64,000 nucleotides of DNA from positions 12,610-76,609 of the forward strand of contig NZ_CP026654.1 in the NCBI RefSeq assembly GCF_002946835.1, written 5' to 3'. The position numbers and the translations under genes are program-made. The stretch is from Streptomyces dengpaensis (GTDB lineage Bacteria; Actinomycetota; Actinomycetes; Streptomycetales; Streptomycetaceae). Positions 1 through 8,777 of this stretch are shown here, in pieces. The notes under the pieces are model-generated. The model worked only from the letters and a program-made list of their open reading frames with translations. It made no database searches and was not told the DNA's origin. Each line of letters starts with the position of its first letter. Position 1 is the first letter of the stretch.

Positions 1-764
1 GGCGCGGCGAGCAGCGGCAGGTCGCGGCGCCAGTCCTCGTGCGTGAGCAGCTGCTCGGACACCCACGCCATCAGGTCCGTCGCCGTGTGGGTCTGGAGTC
101 CGCAGGTGACGTGCAGGGAGCGGGTGCCCTGGTCGGCAGAGACCGCGTGCCACACGCCGCGCGGCACGTACAGCACGTCGCCCGGCCACAGGACCAGGTC
201 GGCGACCGGCTCGGTCGGCGCCTCGCCCGGGTCCTCGATGTCGCGGTACAGCGGGAACGGGCGGGTGGTGCCGTAGATCCTCCACCGCTTCGCGCCCTCC
301 AGCTGGACGACCACGGTGTCGTGATCGTCCCAGTGGACGCCGAAGCCCTCGGTGCTGGTCCACGACGCGTAGAGGTTCGCCTGCACGCGGGTACGGAGGT
401 CGCGCTCGATCGCTTCGCAGAGGCGGGCGAGGGGCGGGTGGAGTTCGTCGACGCTGTCCAGGGCGAGCGAGGCGCCCTCCTTCAGGCGCGCGTGCAGTTC
501 GGCCGGGTGGAGGCGGTGCCACACGGTGTGGCGGCGTGTGGCGACCGGTGTGGTGTAGCCGCCGACCAGCAGCGTCTCGCCGTCGCGGGACAGCCGCATG
601 CGCGGCGGTTCCAGGCGGTGGGCGGCCAGGATCTGGTTGAGGTCGTCCCAGGTCATGATCCCGGCGACATCGAGGGCGCCGGGTACGTGGCGGTGTTCGC
701 GGTGCAGTGCCTGGGCGAGGAATTCCTCCCCGCCCAGGCACGCCGCGATGGACGTGTGCGTCAT
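1..764 (-). CDS. JmjC/cupin-4 oxygenase, 3' end cut by window edge
   Basis: Reads from an ATG at 764 and runs off the left edge without a stop (254 residues visible). The middle shows the 2-oxoglutarate/Fe(II) site of the JmjC/Cupin_4 (ROXA-like) family: HWDDHD supplies the HxD pair, and the distal His lies in VPRGVWHAV, after the typical LWPGDVLYVPRG strand. Such enzymes hydroxylate protein side chains, for example Arg or His. A GGGAG site lies about 10 bases before the start. The gene is 20 bp downstream of a 49-aa peptide gene on the same strand, so the two are probably co-transcribed and the peptide is a possible substrate (inference). The family call is good; the substrate is unknown. 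Confidence 0.85.
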   Translation of the reverse strand, partial: MTHTSIAACLGGEEFLAQALHREHRHVPGALDVAGIMTWDDLNQILAAHRLEPPRMRLSRDGETLLVGGYTTPVATRRHTVWHRLHPAELHARLKEGASLALDSVDELHPPLARLCEAIERDLRTRVQANLYASWTSTEGFGVHWDDHDTVVVQLEGAKRWRIYGTTRPFPLYRDIEDPGEAPTEPVADLVLWPGDVLYVPRGVWHAVSADQGTRSLHVTCGLQTHTATDLMAWVSEQLLTHEDWRRDLPLLAA

Positions 765-784
765 CGCGTCAGGGCTCCCGCTCG

Positions 785-934
785 TCAGTCGTTGCCGTCG
801 CTCTTGCCGGTGCCGCCGCCGTCCGAGGGGATGGCGTTGCGGCCCCGGGCGGCGACGATCGCCCGGCGGGAGCGGACCAGGCCGCCGGTCGACGGCCCGG
901 ACGTGGCGGGCGGGGGCTGGACGGGACTCTGCAT
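785..934 (-). CDS. Small peptide (49 aa), possible RiPP precursor
   Basis: A 49-residue ORF beginning MQSPVQPPPATSG behind an excellent AGGAGGAGG site about 7 bases upstream of the ATG. The C-terminal half is basic then Gly/Asp-rich (RSRRAIVAARGRN, then GGGTGKSDGND) and has no Cys. It sits 20 bp upstream of a JmjC/cupin oxygenase and is divergent from an XRE-TPR regulator, an arrangement common for small modified peptides in Streptomyces. The ORF could start further upstream in the same frame (1042), but the ribosome site fixes 934. No family is recognised; the precursor role is inferred from size and neighbours only. Confidence 0.6.
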   Translation of the reverse strand: MQSPVQPPPATSGPSTGGLVRSRRAIVAARGRNAIPSDGGGTGKSDGND

Positions 935-1099
935 GAGGACCCTCCTCCTGATCGGTCGGCCGGGCCCTGGACGGCACGGCCGCGAACACCGCCAGTACAG
1001 CCACGGAAAGCCCTGGCGATAACCCCGTGACGGGGCCCCCACGGTGGGTATGGTCGTTGGGCTGACGCTTCGTCATTCCACGAGAGTTCTGGGGGACTT
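935..1099. promoter_or_regulatory. Divergent intergenic region between peptide gene and XRE regulator
   Basis: This 165-bp gap separates two divergently read genes and must hold both promoters. No clear -10/-35 pair or long palindrome stands out. The neighbouring regulator has a helix-turn-helix and would be the obvious candidate to bind here. Confidence 0.4.
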
Positions 1100-2428
1100 G
1101 TGGACGACTTACCGCCGTCACCCGCCCAAGTGCCGCACCACCTGCTGACCGACCCGGTGTTCGTCCGGGCCCTGCGCGCGCGGGACTTCACCACCGTGTT
1201 CGCCATGGCCCACGACGCGGGTATCTCCTTCAACCGGATCGCGGAGGCGTGCGCGCTCAAGGCCGAGCGGGTCAGCCAGACCGCCCGGGGCATCACATCT
1301 GTCACCGCCCTCACGACTGTCGAGCGAATCGCCGACGGACTGCGCATTCCCGGTGCCCTACTGGGGCTTGCTGCGCAACCCTGGGAAGACACCGCCGTTC
1401 TCAGCACGGAGTCCGACCATGGAGAAGATCCGATGAAGCGCCGCAACCTGCTGCGTGGCGCGCTGGCCGCCGGCCTCACCGCTCCGGCCCTCGCCGCGCT
1501 CACCGCCGCCCGGACCGACGTCGACCAGACCCTCTCCCCCGACGTTCCCCAGGACCTGGCCGACCTCGAGGCCGCTGCCGAGAGCTACGGGTACGGCTAC
1601 CACGGGCAGCAGCCCACCCGCGTCCTGGCCGACCTCGTCACGGACTTCACGACCCTGCGCCCGCTGCTCACCGTCCCGCAGCCCGCTCCCGTCCGGGCGC
1701 GTCTGTGCCGGACGGCCGGGCAGATGGCCGGGATGACGGCGATCGTGCTGCACGACCTGGGCAGCCGCCGCGAAAGCCGCTCGTGGTTCGGTACCGCCGC
1801 CCGGGCCGCCGCCGAATCCGGCGACGACCAGCTGCACGCATGGGTGCTGGCCAGGGAGGCGATGGTGCCGCTCAACTACGGCGCACCGAGGGCAGCGGCA
1901 GAGCTCGCCGACCGGGCCCGGCTTGCCGCCGGTACCCGGCCGACCGCCGCCGCTGTGCTGGCGGCGGCCGTCGCCGCCCGGGCCTACGCCCTCAACCACC
2001 AGAGCGAACAGGCCCGCGCCGCGCTCACCGCCGCCGACGCCCTCATGAACCGGCTCCCCGCCTCCGAGCGGTCGGACACCTGGCTGACGTACGGCGAGCA
2101 GAAGCACCACGTCCACCTCAGCCACGCCTTCACCACCCTCGGGGATACCCGCCGCGCCCGGGAGAGCCAGCAGCGGGCGCTGGAGCTGTCCGCGCCGACC
2201 AGCAGCATGACGCGCACCCTGCTGAACATCGACGCGGCGGCGTGCTCCCATCACGACGGCGACACCGAGCAGGCGTGCCGTCGTACGGTCGACGCCCTCA
2301 CCGCGCTGCCCGCCGGCTTCCGCACCGGCCTGGTCCGCCGCCGCGCCCTGGACCTGTTCGAGGCGATCCCCGCCCAGTGCCACCGCGAGCGCGCTGTACG
2401 GGAACTACGCGACGTCGTAGCCGGTTGA
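1100..2428 (+). CDS. XRE-type HTH regulator with TPR-like C-terminus
   Basis: The GTG start at 1100 follows a GGGGGA site. Residues about 20-80 form a helix-turn-helix (ARDFTTVFAMAHDAGISFN, then ERVSQTARGI). A twin-Arg-like internal stretch (MKRRNLLRGALAAGLTAPA) follows at about 112. This segment is often seen inside Streptomyces HTH-TPR regulators and should not be read as an export signal here. The remainder is Ala-rich helical repeats typical of TPR signal-sensing regulators. It is divergent from the peptide/oxygenase pair and probably controls it. Its last 24 bp overlap the end of the convergent gene at 2405-2911. Confidence 0.8.
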   Translation: MDDLPPSPAQVPHHLLTDPVFVRALRARDFTTVFAMAHDAGISFNRIAEACALKAERVSQTARGITSVTALTTVERIADGLRIPGALLGLAAQPWEDTAVLSTESDHGEDPMKRRNLLRGALAAGLTAPALAALTAARTDVDQTLSPDVPQDLADLEAAAESYGYGYHGQQPTRVLADLVTDFTTLRPLLTVPQPAPVRARLCRTAGQMAGMTAIVLHDLGSRRESRSWFGTAARAAAESGDDQLHAWVLAREAMVPLNYGAPRAAAELADRARLAAGTRPTAAAVLAAAVAARAYALNHQSEQARAALTAADALMNRLPASERSDTWLTYGEQKHHVHLSHAFTTLGDTRRARESQQRALELSAPTSSMTRTLLNIDAAACSHHDGDTEQACRRTVDALTALPAGFRTGLVRRRALDLFEAIPAQCHRERAVRELRDVVAG

Positions 2429-2911
2429 CAACGACCGCTCCCACAGGGGGCGGGCCTTGCCGGTCCCCTCGCAGTGGAAGCACTGGCCGCCCCCTGGTGT
2501 GCTGCGGGCGCCGATGGTGCCAATGGAGTCCCGCAGGAGCTGGGTGAGGCCTGCGACGTGGCCGGTGTGCAGCGGCAGTTCCTCTCGCACGGCGATCATG
2601 AGCTCCAGTGCGACGTCGGGCACGAGAGCGTACTCGCCGAACCCGCTGCCCTTGTCGAGGTCGTGCGCCACCGTGCCGAGTACGTCGCGAAGGCTGCGCA
2701 CCGGCTCTCCCTCGAACAGTTCCACCCGCGCAGAGAGGACGATGTCCTCCGGCTTCACGATCGATAGCCGTGCCGCCGGCCGCTCGAACGGCCAGCCGAG
2801 GCCGACCGGATCGGGATGGGTTGCGTGGAGACGGGCCATCGCGTGCCACAGGTCGCCCGGGTCGCCGTTTCTGGCCGGCGCTTCCTTGTTCTGCTGCTTG
2901 CTGGGCCTCAT
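2405..2911 (-). CDS. Hypothetical protein with one CxxC
   Basis: 168 aa, starting MRPSKQQNKEAPARN. The body reads as a compact globular protein (PEDIVLSARVELFEGEPV, VALELMIAVREELPLHTGH). A short C-terminal CFHCEGTGKA resembles half of a DnaJ-type zinc knuckle. No family is recognised. It converges on, and overlaps by 24 bp, the regulator at 1100-2428. Confidence 0.65.
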   Translation of the reverse strand: MRPSKQQNKEAPARNGDPGDLWHAMARLHATHPDPVGLGWPFERPAARLSIVKPEDIVLSARVELFEGEPVRSLRDVLGTVAHDLDKGSGFGEYALVPDVALELMIAVREELPLHTGHVAGLTQLLRDSIGTIGARSTPGGGQCFHCEGTGKARPLWERSLSTGYDVA

Positions 2912-3077
2912 GGCTGCCTTCCGGTTGATGACGTCGGAGTACCTGAGTACGCCGTCGCCAGGGCACGGTGTGCGCCCTGGGCCTTGTCATCCCGCCGGGT
3001 GGCGCGGCGACTTCGGGAGCCGTCCCGCCGGGCGCCCCCGCGACTTTGGCTGCGTCTTGGAGGCGCCCGGGTCAGGT

Positions 3078-4130
3078 CTACTTCCGCACCGGACGGCCGA
3101 CGGTCCACAGGTCGCCGGGAGCGCGGACGAACGCGCCGTGGTCCTGCATGTCCCGCTTCAGCTGCGCGGCGGAGATGATGTGGCCGCGCCGGGCGAGCGC
3201 GTCACGCAGCTCGCCGGGCGTCAGGGGTCGGCCGCAGCGCGCGAGGTACCGGGCCGCGAGCTGCTCGCGGGTGGGATAGACCGGCGGCTCCACCACCAGG
3301 AGCGAGTCGCTGAGCGCCCGGTGCTCGGTCATCCCGGCTTCCGCCAACTCCAGCAGCGGCTTCGCCACACCCCCTGCCTGCGACAGGCGACGTCTCCAGT
3401 TGTCGCGGGTCAGGTAGCCCTGGCGGTGGCACCACCACAGCAGCCCGCCCACGGCGGCCGTCGTGGCCAGCGGGTTGTTCGCGGCGAGGACCACCAGGCG
3501 GTGAACGCCGGCACCGAACAGCTGGAACGCGATGTCGATGAGTTCCAGCGCGTTCGCGGCGGTGGCCTCCAGGCCGGCCAGGCGCAGCATGCACTCCGCG
3601 ACGGGGATCCAGTCGATGACGGCGAGCCCGAAGCGGGAGAAGACGCTGTCCTTGGAGACGATGACGCACGGTCCCAGGAACTCCGCGAGCGCCATGGTGG
3701 GCGCGTCGTCCGGGTCGCCCCGGTGCCGCTTCGGCATCTCCCGGTCGACCCGCAGGATGTGGCGGGTCTGCGGGGCCAGGTGATCGCGGATCTCCAGGTC
3801 GACCACGCGAAGGGCAGGCAGGATCTGCTCATTGAGTACGCGGCGTGCCTGCCGTTCCGGCGCCTCGTGGTCGGCGGCCACCTTGGCGAGGTGTTCGTCG
3901 ATTTCGCCGGGGATGTGCGCGGCGATGTACGGGGTGGCGCGGCCGGTGACGGCCAGCGCGGTGACCCGGTCCGGTCGGCCGCCGTGCTTGGCCAGGGCGC
4001 AGGCTTCGACCAGCAGCGCGTTGGTGTCGAGGACGGGCAGCAGCATCCGCCGGTCCAGCACCATCGGGTTGAACGCCGACCCGGAGGGGATCAGCAGGGG
4101 CGGTGCCGCATCGGCACGGTCGAGCGTCAT
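3078..4130 (-). CDS. PIN-domain protein with C-terminal winged-helix-like region
   Basis: 350 aa. The acidic residues expected of a PIN-fold nuclease are visible: D in LLPVLDTNALLVEA near residue 35, E in IPGEIDEH, and D/D in the VIVSKDSVFSR strand. PIN proteins are metal-dependent RNases, often toxins. Here the protein is long and has a C-terminal tail (PTREQLAARYLARCGRPLT, ALARRGHIISAAQLKRDM) that looks like a small helical DNA/RNA-binding region. No antitoxin-sized partner is adjacent. The next gene upstream in the same direction encodes a P-loop kinase, 71 bp away. Family call fair, role unknown. Confidence 0.75.
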   Translation of the reverse strand: MTLDRADAAPPLLIPSGSAFNPMVLDRRMLLPVLDTNALLVEACALAKHGGRPDRVTALAVTGRATPYIAAHIPGEIDEHLAKVAADHEAPERQARRVLNEQILPALRVVDLEIRDHLAPQTRHILRVDREMPKRHRGDPDDAPTMALAEFLGPCVIVSKDSVFSRFGLAVIDWIPVAECMLRLAGLEATAANALELIDIAFQLFGAGVHRLVVLAANNPLATTAAVGGLLWWCHRQGYLTRDNWRRRLSQAGGVAKPLLELAEAGMTEHRALSDSLLVVEPPVYPTREQLAARYLARCGRPLTPGELRDALARRGHIISAAQLKRDMQDHGAFVRAPGDLWTVGRPVRK

Positions 4131-4201
4131 GGATCAAGTGTGATCGCCGCCACTGACATCCGTGCGGGATTTTCGGGCCCGGACCGCCTGGTGACAGGTC
4201 C

Positions 4202-4717
4202 TCAGCGCCCGTCGGCCGTCAGCTGGAGCACGGCCGTATGGCCCTCGCCGACCAGGGCGGGCAACGCCGCGGTGATGGCCGCGTGCTGACGCGCCACGTC
4301 CGCGTCGGGCACCTGTCGCTGCCGCAGCCCCTGGCGGGCCAGGCACGTCGGGAGGGACGCCCTCAGTACGAGGACGACGGTGCCCATGCCGTGCGCGGCA
4401 GCGATGGCGCGTACGGCGGCGCGGCGCTCGGGCTGGCAGTGGGTGCCGTCCACGATCGCCTGTCTCCCGGCGGCGCAGTGGTCTTCCAGTTCCGCCCACG
4501 CCGCTGCCAGCGCCCGCTCGCCGACCGGTTCGGTGCCGGTGTCGCCGCCGGTGAGGCGCTGGTGGCTGTCGTAGGAGACGACCACGGCGCCCGTCGCCGC
4601 GGCGAGCCGTGCGGCGAGGGTGGACTTGCCCGACCCGCTGGCGCCCATCAGCAGTACGCACCGGCCGGGCCCCATCTCGCCGATTACGCAGGCCAGTTCC
4701 TGGGAGAGGATGCTCAT
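4202..4717 (-). CDS. Small P-loop kinase / AAA ATPase
   Basis: 171 aa. A textbook Walker A (GASGSGKST) sits at about 25-33, and an aspartate-bearing strand follows (IVDGTHCQPERR). This matches the polynucleotide-kinase/zeta-like family of small P-loop phosphotransferases, related to the longer kinase at 24528-25526. A likely role is nucleic-acid end or small-molecule phosphorylation. It is divergent from the phosphodiesterase gene at 4809, so the ~90-bp gap between them holds two promoters. Confidence 0.78.
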   Translation of the reverse strand: MSILSQELACVIGEMGPGRCVLLMGASGSGKSTLAARLAAATGAVVVSYDSHQRLTGGDTGTEPVGERALAAAWAELEDHCAAGRQAIVDGTHCQPERRAAVRAIAAAHGMGTVVLVLRASLPTCLARQGLRQRQVPDADVARQHAAITAALPALVGEGHTAVLQLTADGR

Positions 4718-4808
4718 GCCCCGCAGGATCGCGTGGCCGTGTAGCGCTTGTGTCGCACGGTCAGTCCCGGTCTGCTGCCTGCTGGCCGACTACACAGAGG
4801 AGATCTCC

Positions 4809-5636
4809 ATGCCCGTCCTGCGGGTTGTCACCTTCAACACGCTCTTCGGCGGGCACACGGACTCCGGGTTCGGGCCGGCCGACCGCTGGGACGGGCAGAT
4901 GGCGTTCCTGCGCTCCTTGAAACCGGACATCCTCGCCCTTCAGGAGTGCAACTTCTGGGAGGTACTGGGCAGGCAGCGCCTACACCGTGCGGTCCGCCAG
5001 CTGGGCATGGCCCGCGGCTTCCTCGCGGAGGCCAACGTCACGACGGCCGGCCACCGCTTCCACTCTGCGATCCTGCTCAGCAGCAGGGTGGCCGTCGATG
5101 CCGAGGACGCGGACCGTGCTCGCTACCACCACGTCATGGGCTGGGCGAACCTGCGACTGGCGGGCGTGGAGCTGGAGTTGCGCAACCTGCACCTGGACCC
5201 GTCCGACCCGCGCAACCGGGCGCGGGAGGTCGGCCCGCTGAAGTTCCTCGCCGGTCCCGGGCGGAAGTCGCTGATCGTCGGGGACATGAACTCCATCGGG
5301 CTCGGCTTCCCCGAGCCGGACTGGACACGGCTGCCGCCGCACCTGCTCGACTGCCATCTGCGGCCCCCCGGCCACGGCCCCGAGCAGATCGCCGACCGGG
5401 AGGCGGTGGAGCTGCTCGCCCGCGCCGGGTTCGTCGACGCCGCCGCCCGCTTCGGCCAGGAGACGGTTCCCACAGCCGCGTTCGGCGTGGACGACGTGCC
5501 GCGCCGCCAGGACCTCATCTTGGCGAGCCCGGCCCTGGCCCCCACTCTGGTCGACTACCGGGTGTACAAGGAGGCCGTGGACGGCGGGCTGTCGGACCAC
5601 GCCGCCGTGGTCGCTGACTTCGACCTGACCGTGTGA
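4809..5636 (+). CDS. Endonuclease/exonuclease/phosphatase (EEP) family hydrolase
   Basis: 275 aa, starting MPVLRVVTFNTLFGG. The GAGGAGATCTCC site just before 4809 fixes this start over the longer upstream ORF. EEP landmarks appear in order: VTFNTLF, ILALQECNFW (metal-binding Glu), GDMNSIG (Asp/Asn pair), RRQDLIL and GLSDHAAVVADF (catalytic Asp-His). The family includes DNase I-like nucleases and phosphodiesterases; no signal peptide is seen, so it probably acts in the cytoplasm. It converges on the gene at 5650 with only 13 bp between stops. Confidence 0.88.
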   Translation: MPVLRVVTFNTLFGGHTDSGFGPADRWDGQMAFLRSLKPDILALQECNFWEVLGRQRLHRAVRQLGMARGFLAEANVTTAGHRFHSAILLSSRVAVDAEDADRARYHHVMGWANLRLAGVELELRNLHLDPSDPRNRAREVGPLKFLAGPGRKSLIVGDMNSIGLGFPEPDWTRLPPHLLDCHLRPPGHGPEQIADREAVELLARAGFVDAAARFGQETVPTAAFGVDDVPRRQDLILASPALAPTLVDYRVYKEAVDGGLSDHAAVVADFDLTV

Positions 5637-5649
5637 CGCCGCGCGCCGG

Positions 5650-6186
5650 TCAGGCGATGGGGTCGGCGCCGCTCAGGTGGTGGTGGGCGATCTGGTGCTT
5701 CGCCCACCGTGCCGCGTCCTTCATCAGGGTCCCGCCCGGCCACTGGTCCATGGAGGTCAGTTCCATCCCGCCGAAGCCCTGGGTGATCGGCTCCCGGTAC
5801 ACCGCGAGGTAGTGGAACAGGACGGACAGCTGCGAGTCGTCGTCCAGGTCGTGCCCGTGCTTCGTCAGCCCGGCGCGGACGGCGTCCTCGAGGGAGACAG
5901 CATCACCCGAGCCGGGCTGCGGGGCCGTGAGCGCGTCGACAATCTTGTCGACCGGGGCGTACTCCGGCCTGCTGATGCCGCCCACACCGGCGTAGAGGAC
6001 GAACGCGACGGTGGGCAGGGCGTGCACGAAGGGGCCGCTGCTGTAGTCCTTCGGCCACGCCGGTTCGAGCAGGGTGGCCGACCGGCGTACCGCCTGTTCC
6101 CACGACTCGTTCAGCCACTTCTTCTCCGTCGACACCGGGAAAGCCGTCTTCCCCGCCCGCCACCACAGATCCCGCAAGTCCGTCAT
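5650..6186 (-). CDS. Hypothetical protein
   Basis: 178 aa, starting MTDLRDLWWRAGKTAFPV. The ATG overlaps the stop of the upstream gene by 4 bp, so the two are translationally coupled. It is Trp-rich and acidic, with no motif I recognise. A longer upstream ORF in the same frame belongs to antisense reading of its neighbour and is not used. Confidence 0.65.
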   Translation of the reverse strand: MTDLRDLWWRAGKTAFPVSTEKKWLNESWEQAVRRSATLLEPAWPKDYSSGPFVHALPTVAFVLYAGVGGISRPEYAPVDKIVDALTAPQPGSGDAVSLEDAVRAGLTKHGHDLDDDSQLSVLFHYLAVYREPITQGFGGMELTSMDQWPGGTLMKDAARWAKHQIAHHHLSGADPIA

Positions 6187-6932
6187 GACGGCAAACCTAT
6201 GGCCTGCGCGGTTACCCCGTCCCGCGTCTTCGATGACGTTCGGGAGGGAGCCCTTCCGGGCGCGGTCGGCGCGGGCAGCCACCACGGGGGCGCAACCGGG
6301 GCGCGGGTGTTGGGCCAGTCCTCCAGCAGACGGTCGTCCTGATGGTCGTCCTCGTGACCGCGCTCTCGGTCGCAGTACCAGCGGCCCCGGCCAGAGGAGT
6401 GCATCGCCGGGCATGTCAGCTTCCCGCCGAACCGCACCCGGATCTCGTCCTCGATGCCGGGGGCCGGCTCCACGTCGAAGGAGGCCGTCTCCAGGGCGGA
6501 CACGACAGCCCGTACCGCGTTCAGCGCCGCCTCCGCTTCGGTATCGGCATCGGCATCGGGCCACACGCGCAGGAAGCCGCCGCGGTACACGTCCCGGGAG
6601 AATGCCGAGCCAGCGATGACGAACGGGTGCCGATGGCGACCGCCGAACAGGGCGCGCTCGATCAGCTCGTTCACGAACTCGTGCGGATCAACGAGAACGT
6701 AGCCGGTCCGCCGCAACGCACCGCCGCGGCCGTCCTCGTACGGGTGCAGGCGGCGGCCGTCGATATCGCGCGGACGCCGGCCGGTGACCGCGTCAGCGAT
6801 CCGGTACCGGTCCGTTCCACGGTCCCGCTCCAGGATCCGTACGTACCGGGGCGAGCCGCTCGCCGACGCGCACGACCGGTAGATCTGGCCGCGCTGCAGG
6901 TGGACCTGCGCGACCGGGAGTTCATCGTCCAC
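6183..6932 (-). CDS. Hypothetical protein, Cys/His pair near C-terminus
   Basis: 249 aa. The N-terminal part has the look of a small beta-barrel (LQRGQIYRSC, RYVRILERDRGTDRYRI). A C-terminal LTCPAMHSSGRGRWYCDRERGH has a Cys/His spacing that could bind a metal. Coupled to the downstream gene through an ATGA overlap. No family recognised. Confidence 0.62.
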   Translation of the reverse strand: MDDELPVAQVHLQRGQIYRSCASASGSPRYVRILERDRGTDRYRIADAVTGRRPRDIDGRRLHPYEDGRGGALRRTGYVLVDPHEFVNELIERALFGGRHRHPFVIAGSAFSRDVYRGGFLRVWPDADADTEAEAALNAVRAVVSALETASFDVEPAPGIEDEIRVRFGGKLTCPAMHSSGRGRWYCDRERGHEDDHQDDRLLEDWPNTRAPVAPPWWLPAPTAPGRAPSRTSSKTRDGVTAQAIGLPS

Positions 6933-7059
6933 AGCATCTCCGGGAGAGTGTTCAGCAGCGTCGAAACCCTATCGGCCCGGACCTGCCCGGAACTCCGGCT
7001 CGTGAGAGGCGTCCGGCTGTCGCAGCGAGCAGTCACCGGACCGGGCAGTCCCCGCACGG

Positions 7060-8538
7060 TCAGGCCCGCCGGCGGAACAGGCCCCGGAGCCCGCCAGGTT
7101 CCTGGCCGTCGTCCGCCTCCGGCTCCGCCGATACGGCCGCAGCCGCGCGGGCGGCTTCGGCAGCGGCCTGTTCACGGGCGACGTCGTCGGCGTGGCAGGC
7201 CGCGCACACGCCCAGGTCCCCCGCTTCCCACCGACGTCTGCGCATGCTGGTCTCCTCCCAGCGTTCGTCGGTGAACTTCGCCCCGCACCGCGTGCACACC
7301 GGCCGCTGCGCCTCCCGCTCAGCGTCCCGGCGCTGCTTCTCCTCCGCGTCGGCGCGGGCGGCTTGGCGGCGGTAGAGGGCGTCGCCGTCGGAGTTGTCGA
7401 GCGCGGCCGTCAGCGTCACTTCGCCCTCATGTCCCAGCCGCCGCCACACCGCCGCGTCCGCGCCGTGCTCCTGGAGCTGCTCCAGGGTGGTGACGACAAC
7501 GGGGACGGCCTGGCCGTAGTCGCGGGCAGTGATGCCCCGGTGGTAGGTGTCGTACCGGCGCGGTGCCCAGTAGCGTCGGCCGGCCTCCTCCAGCACGGCG
7601 ACCGTGTTGGCCACCTTCGCCTCCGTGGTGTCCGCGAACACGAACGCCACCGGCGCCAGGCCCTCCCGGCCGGTCGGCGGGTAGACCCGGCGCCACAGCC
7701 GCTTCTCGTGGTCGACGTGCTCGATCGCGTCCGGCCGGGAGCGGGCCAGGTCCGCGGTGTACTTGTCAGTGCCCGGCGGCAGCATTCGGCCCCACTGCCA
7801 GTACCGGCGCAGCTTGTGCACCAGGTCGTGGGCGTCCTCGCTGCGGCGGTCGATCTCCAGCAACATGACCGGCACTCCCGAGGCCGGCGCCCGCATCACC
7901 AGGTCGGCCCGCTGCACGTATCCGTTGCCGAGCCGGTGGGCGACCTCGGTCTGGAAGCCGAGCCGATGCCCGATCCCGGCGCGGTGCAGTTCGGCGGCAG
8001 TCGAGGTGACCGCCGCGGCGTGGTCGTCGTAGCTGCCGCCCAGCAGCGCGCCGGTGACGGGGTGGTACTTCTCCCTGCGCAGCACGGACACGCGTATGCC
8101 CTTCGGCTCCAGCAGCCGCTTCGCTTCCTGGTGTCCTCGGGCGGTGAGTACCCACACCTGACGCTGGTCGTCCTGTACGGACTCGATCCTCACCAGCTGG
8201 TGGTCCTGGAGATCAAGGAGGTTGTCCCGTGTCAGCTTGTCGTGCTGGTTGTCCGGTCGGGTCAGCTTCCACAGTTGGTCAGGAGTCGCTCTCTGAAAGA
8301 TCCCCAGTGCTTGTATCAGTTCCCTCCGCCTTGGCTCTGTCGAGTTCTTTCTATGTGTAGGACGCCTTTGGCTATGAGGGTTGTCGGAGCTACGACGACC
8401 CCTTGTCTGTTGGGGCTGGCCTGCGGAAACGCTCGATTCTCGGTGCTGGGGCGCGGAGGGGGTCATGGAGGGGTCTACGGAGGGGGTGTTGCGGGCGCGG
8501 TCACGGGCCTGTTCTGGCTCGCCAGCGGTGCTCGCCAC
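7060..8538 (-). CDS. Replication-relaxation family protein
   Basis: 492 aa from GTG at 8538, with CAGGAG 7 bases upstream. After a disordered, Ser/Arg-rich N-terminus, the winged-helix start (IQALGIFQRATPDQLWKL), the strand-rich core (VLTARGHQEAKRLL, HRLGFQTEVAHRLG, ADLVMRAP) and the acidic active-site-like segment (VPVMLLEIDRRSEDAHDLV) match the Replic_Relax proteins of actinobacterial plasmids and ICEs. The C-terminus adds a CxxC/CxxC zinc ribbon (CTRCGAKF, CAACHADD). Its exact biochemistry is not established; it is usually linked to plasmid replication or mobilisation. It is divergent from the gene at 8778. Confidence 0.82.
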   Translation of the reverse strand: MASTAGEPEQARDRARNTPSVDPSMTPSAPQHRESSVSAGQPQQTRGRRSSDNPHSQRRPTHRKNSTEPRRRELIQALGIFQRATPDQLWKLTRPDNQHDKLTRDNLLDLQDHQLVRIESVQDDQRQVWVLTARGHQEAKRLLEPKGIRVSVLRREKYHPVTGALLGGSYDDHAAAVTSTAAELHRAGIGHRLGFQTEVAHRLGNGYVQRADLVMRAPASGVPVMLLEIDRRSEDAHDLVHKLRRYWQWGRMLPPGTDKYTADLARSRPDAIEHVDHEKRLWRRVYPPTGREGLAPVAFVFADTTEAKVANTVAVLEEAGRRYWAPRRYDTYHRGITARDYGQAVPVVVTTLEQLQEHGADAAVWRRLGHEGEVTLTAALDNSDGDALYRRQAARADAEEKQRRDAEREAQRPVCTRCGAKFTDERWEETSMRRRRWEAGDLGVCAACHADDVAREQAAAEAARAAAAVSAEPEADDGQEPGGLRGLFRRRA

Positions 8539-8693
8539 GAGGTGCTCCTGGGCGGTGGGGCGGGCCGATCCCGCCGTTCACCTCCTACGGGTACGACGAA
8601 CGCCGACGGTGTGACGCCGTGATCCAGGGCTTTGCCGAGCCGTGATCACATCGTGAAGGTGCAGGTGGGAGGAGACTTCTCCCCCGTCCGGCT

Positions 8694-8719
8694 CCGGAAC
8701 TTATCCACAGGTGACCTGG
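8694..8719. promoter_or_regulatory. DnaA-box-like conserved motif, copy 1
   Basis: CCGGAA is followed two bases later by TATCCACAGGTGACCTGG. It contains a perfect TTATCCACA DnaA box (8701-8709) and a semi-palindromic CAGGTGACCTG. The same composite motif occurs upstream of the rep gene (46659) and the second tpg gene (56267). It lies 59 bp before the gene at 8778. Confidence 0.6.
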
Positions 8720-8777
8720 CAGAAGGTGATCGAAGACGTCGTGACCGGCACGGCGATCGCCCTGTGAGGAGCTGTCC

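Noticed and set aside
2457-4289. 610-aa plus-strand open frame
   Set aside because: Antisense to the 168-aa and PIN genes; high-GC shadow.
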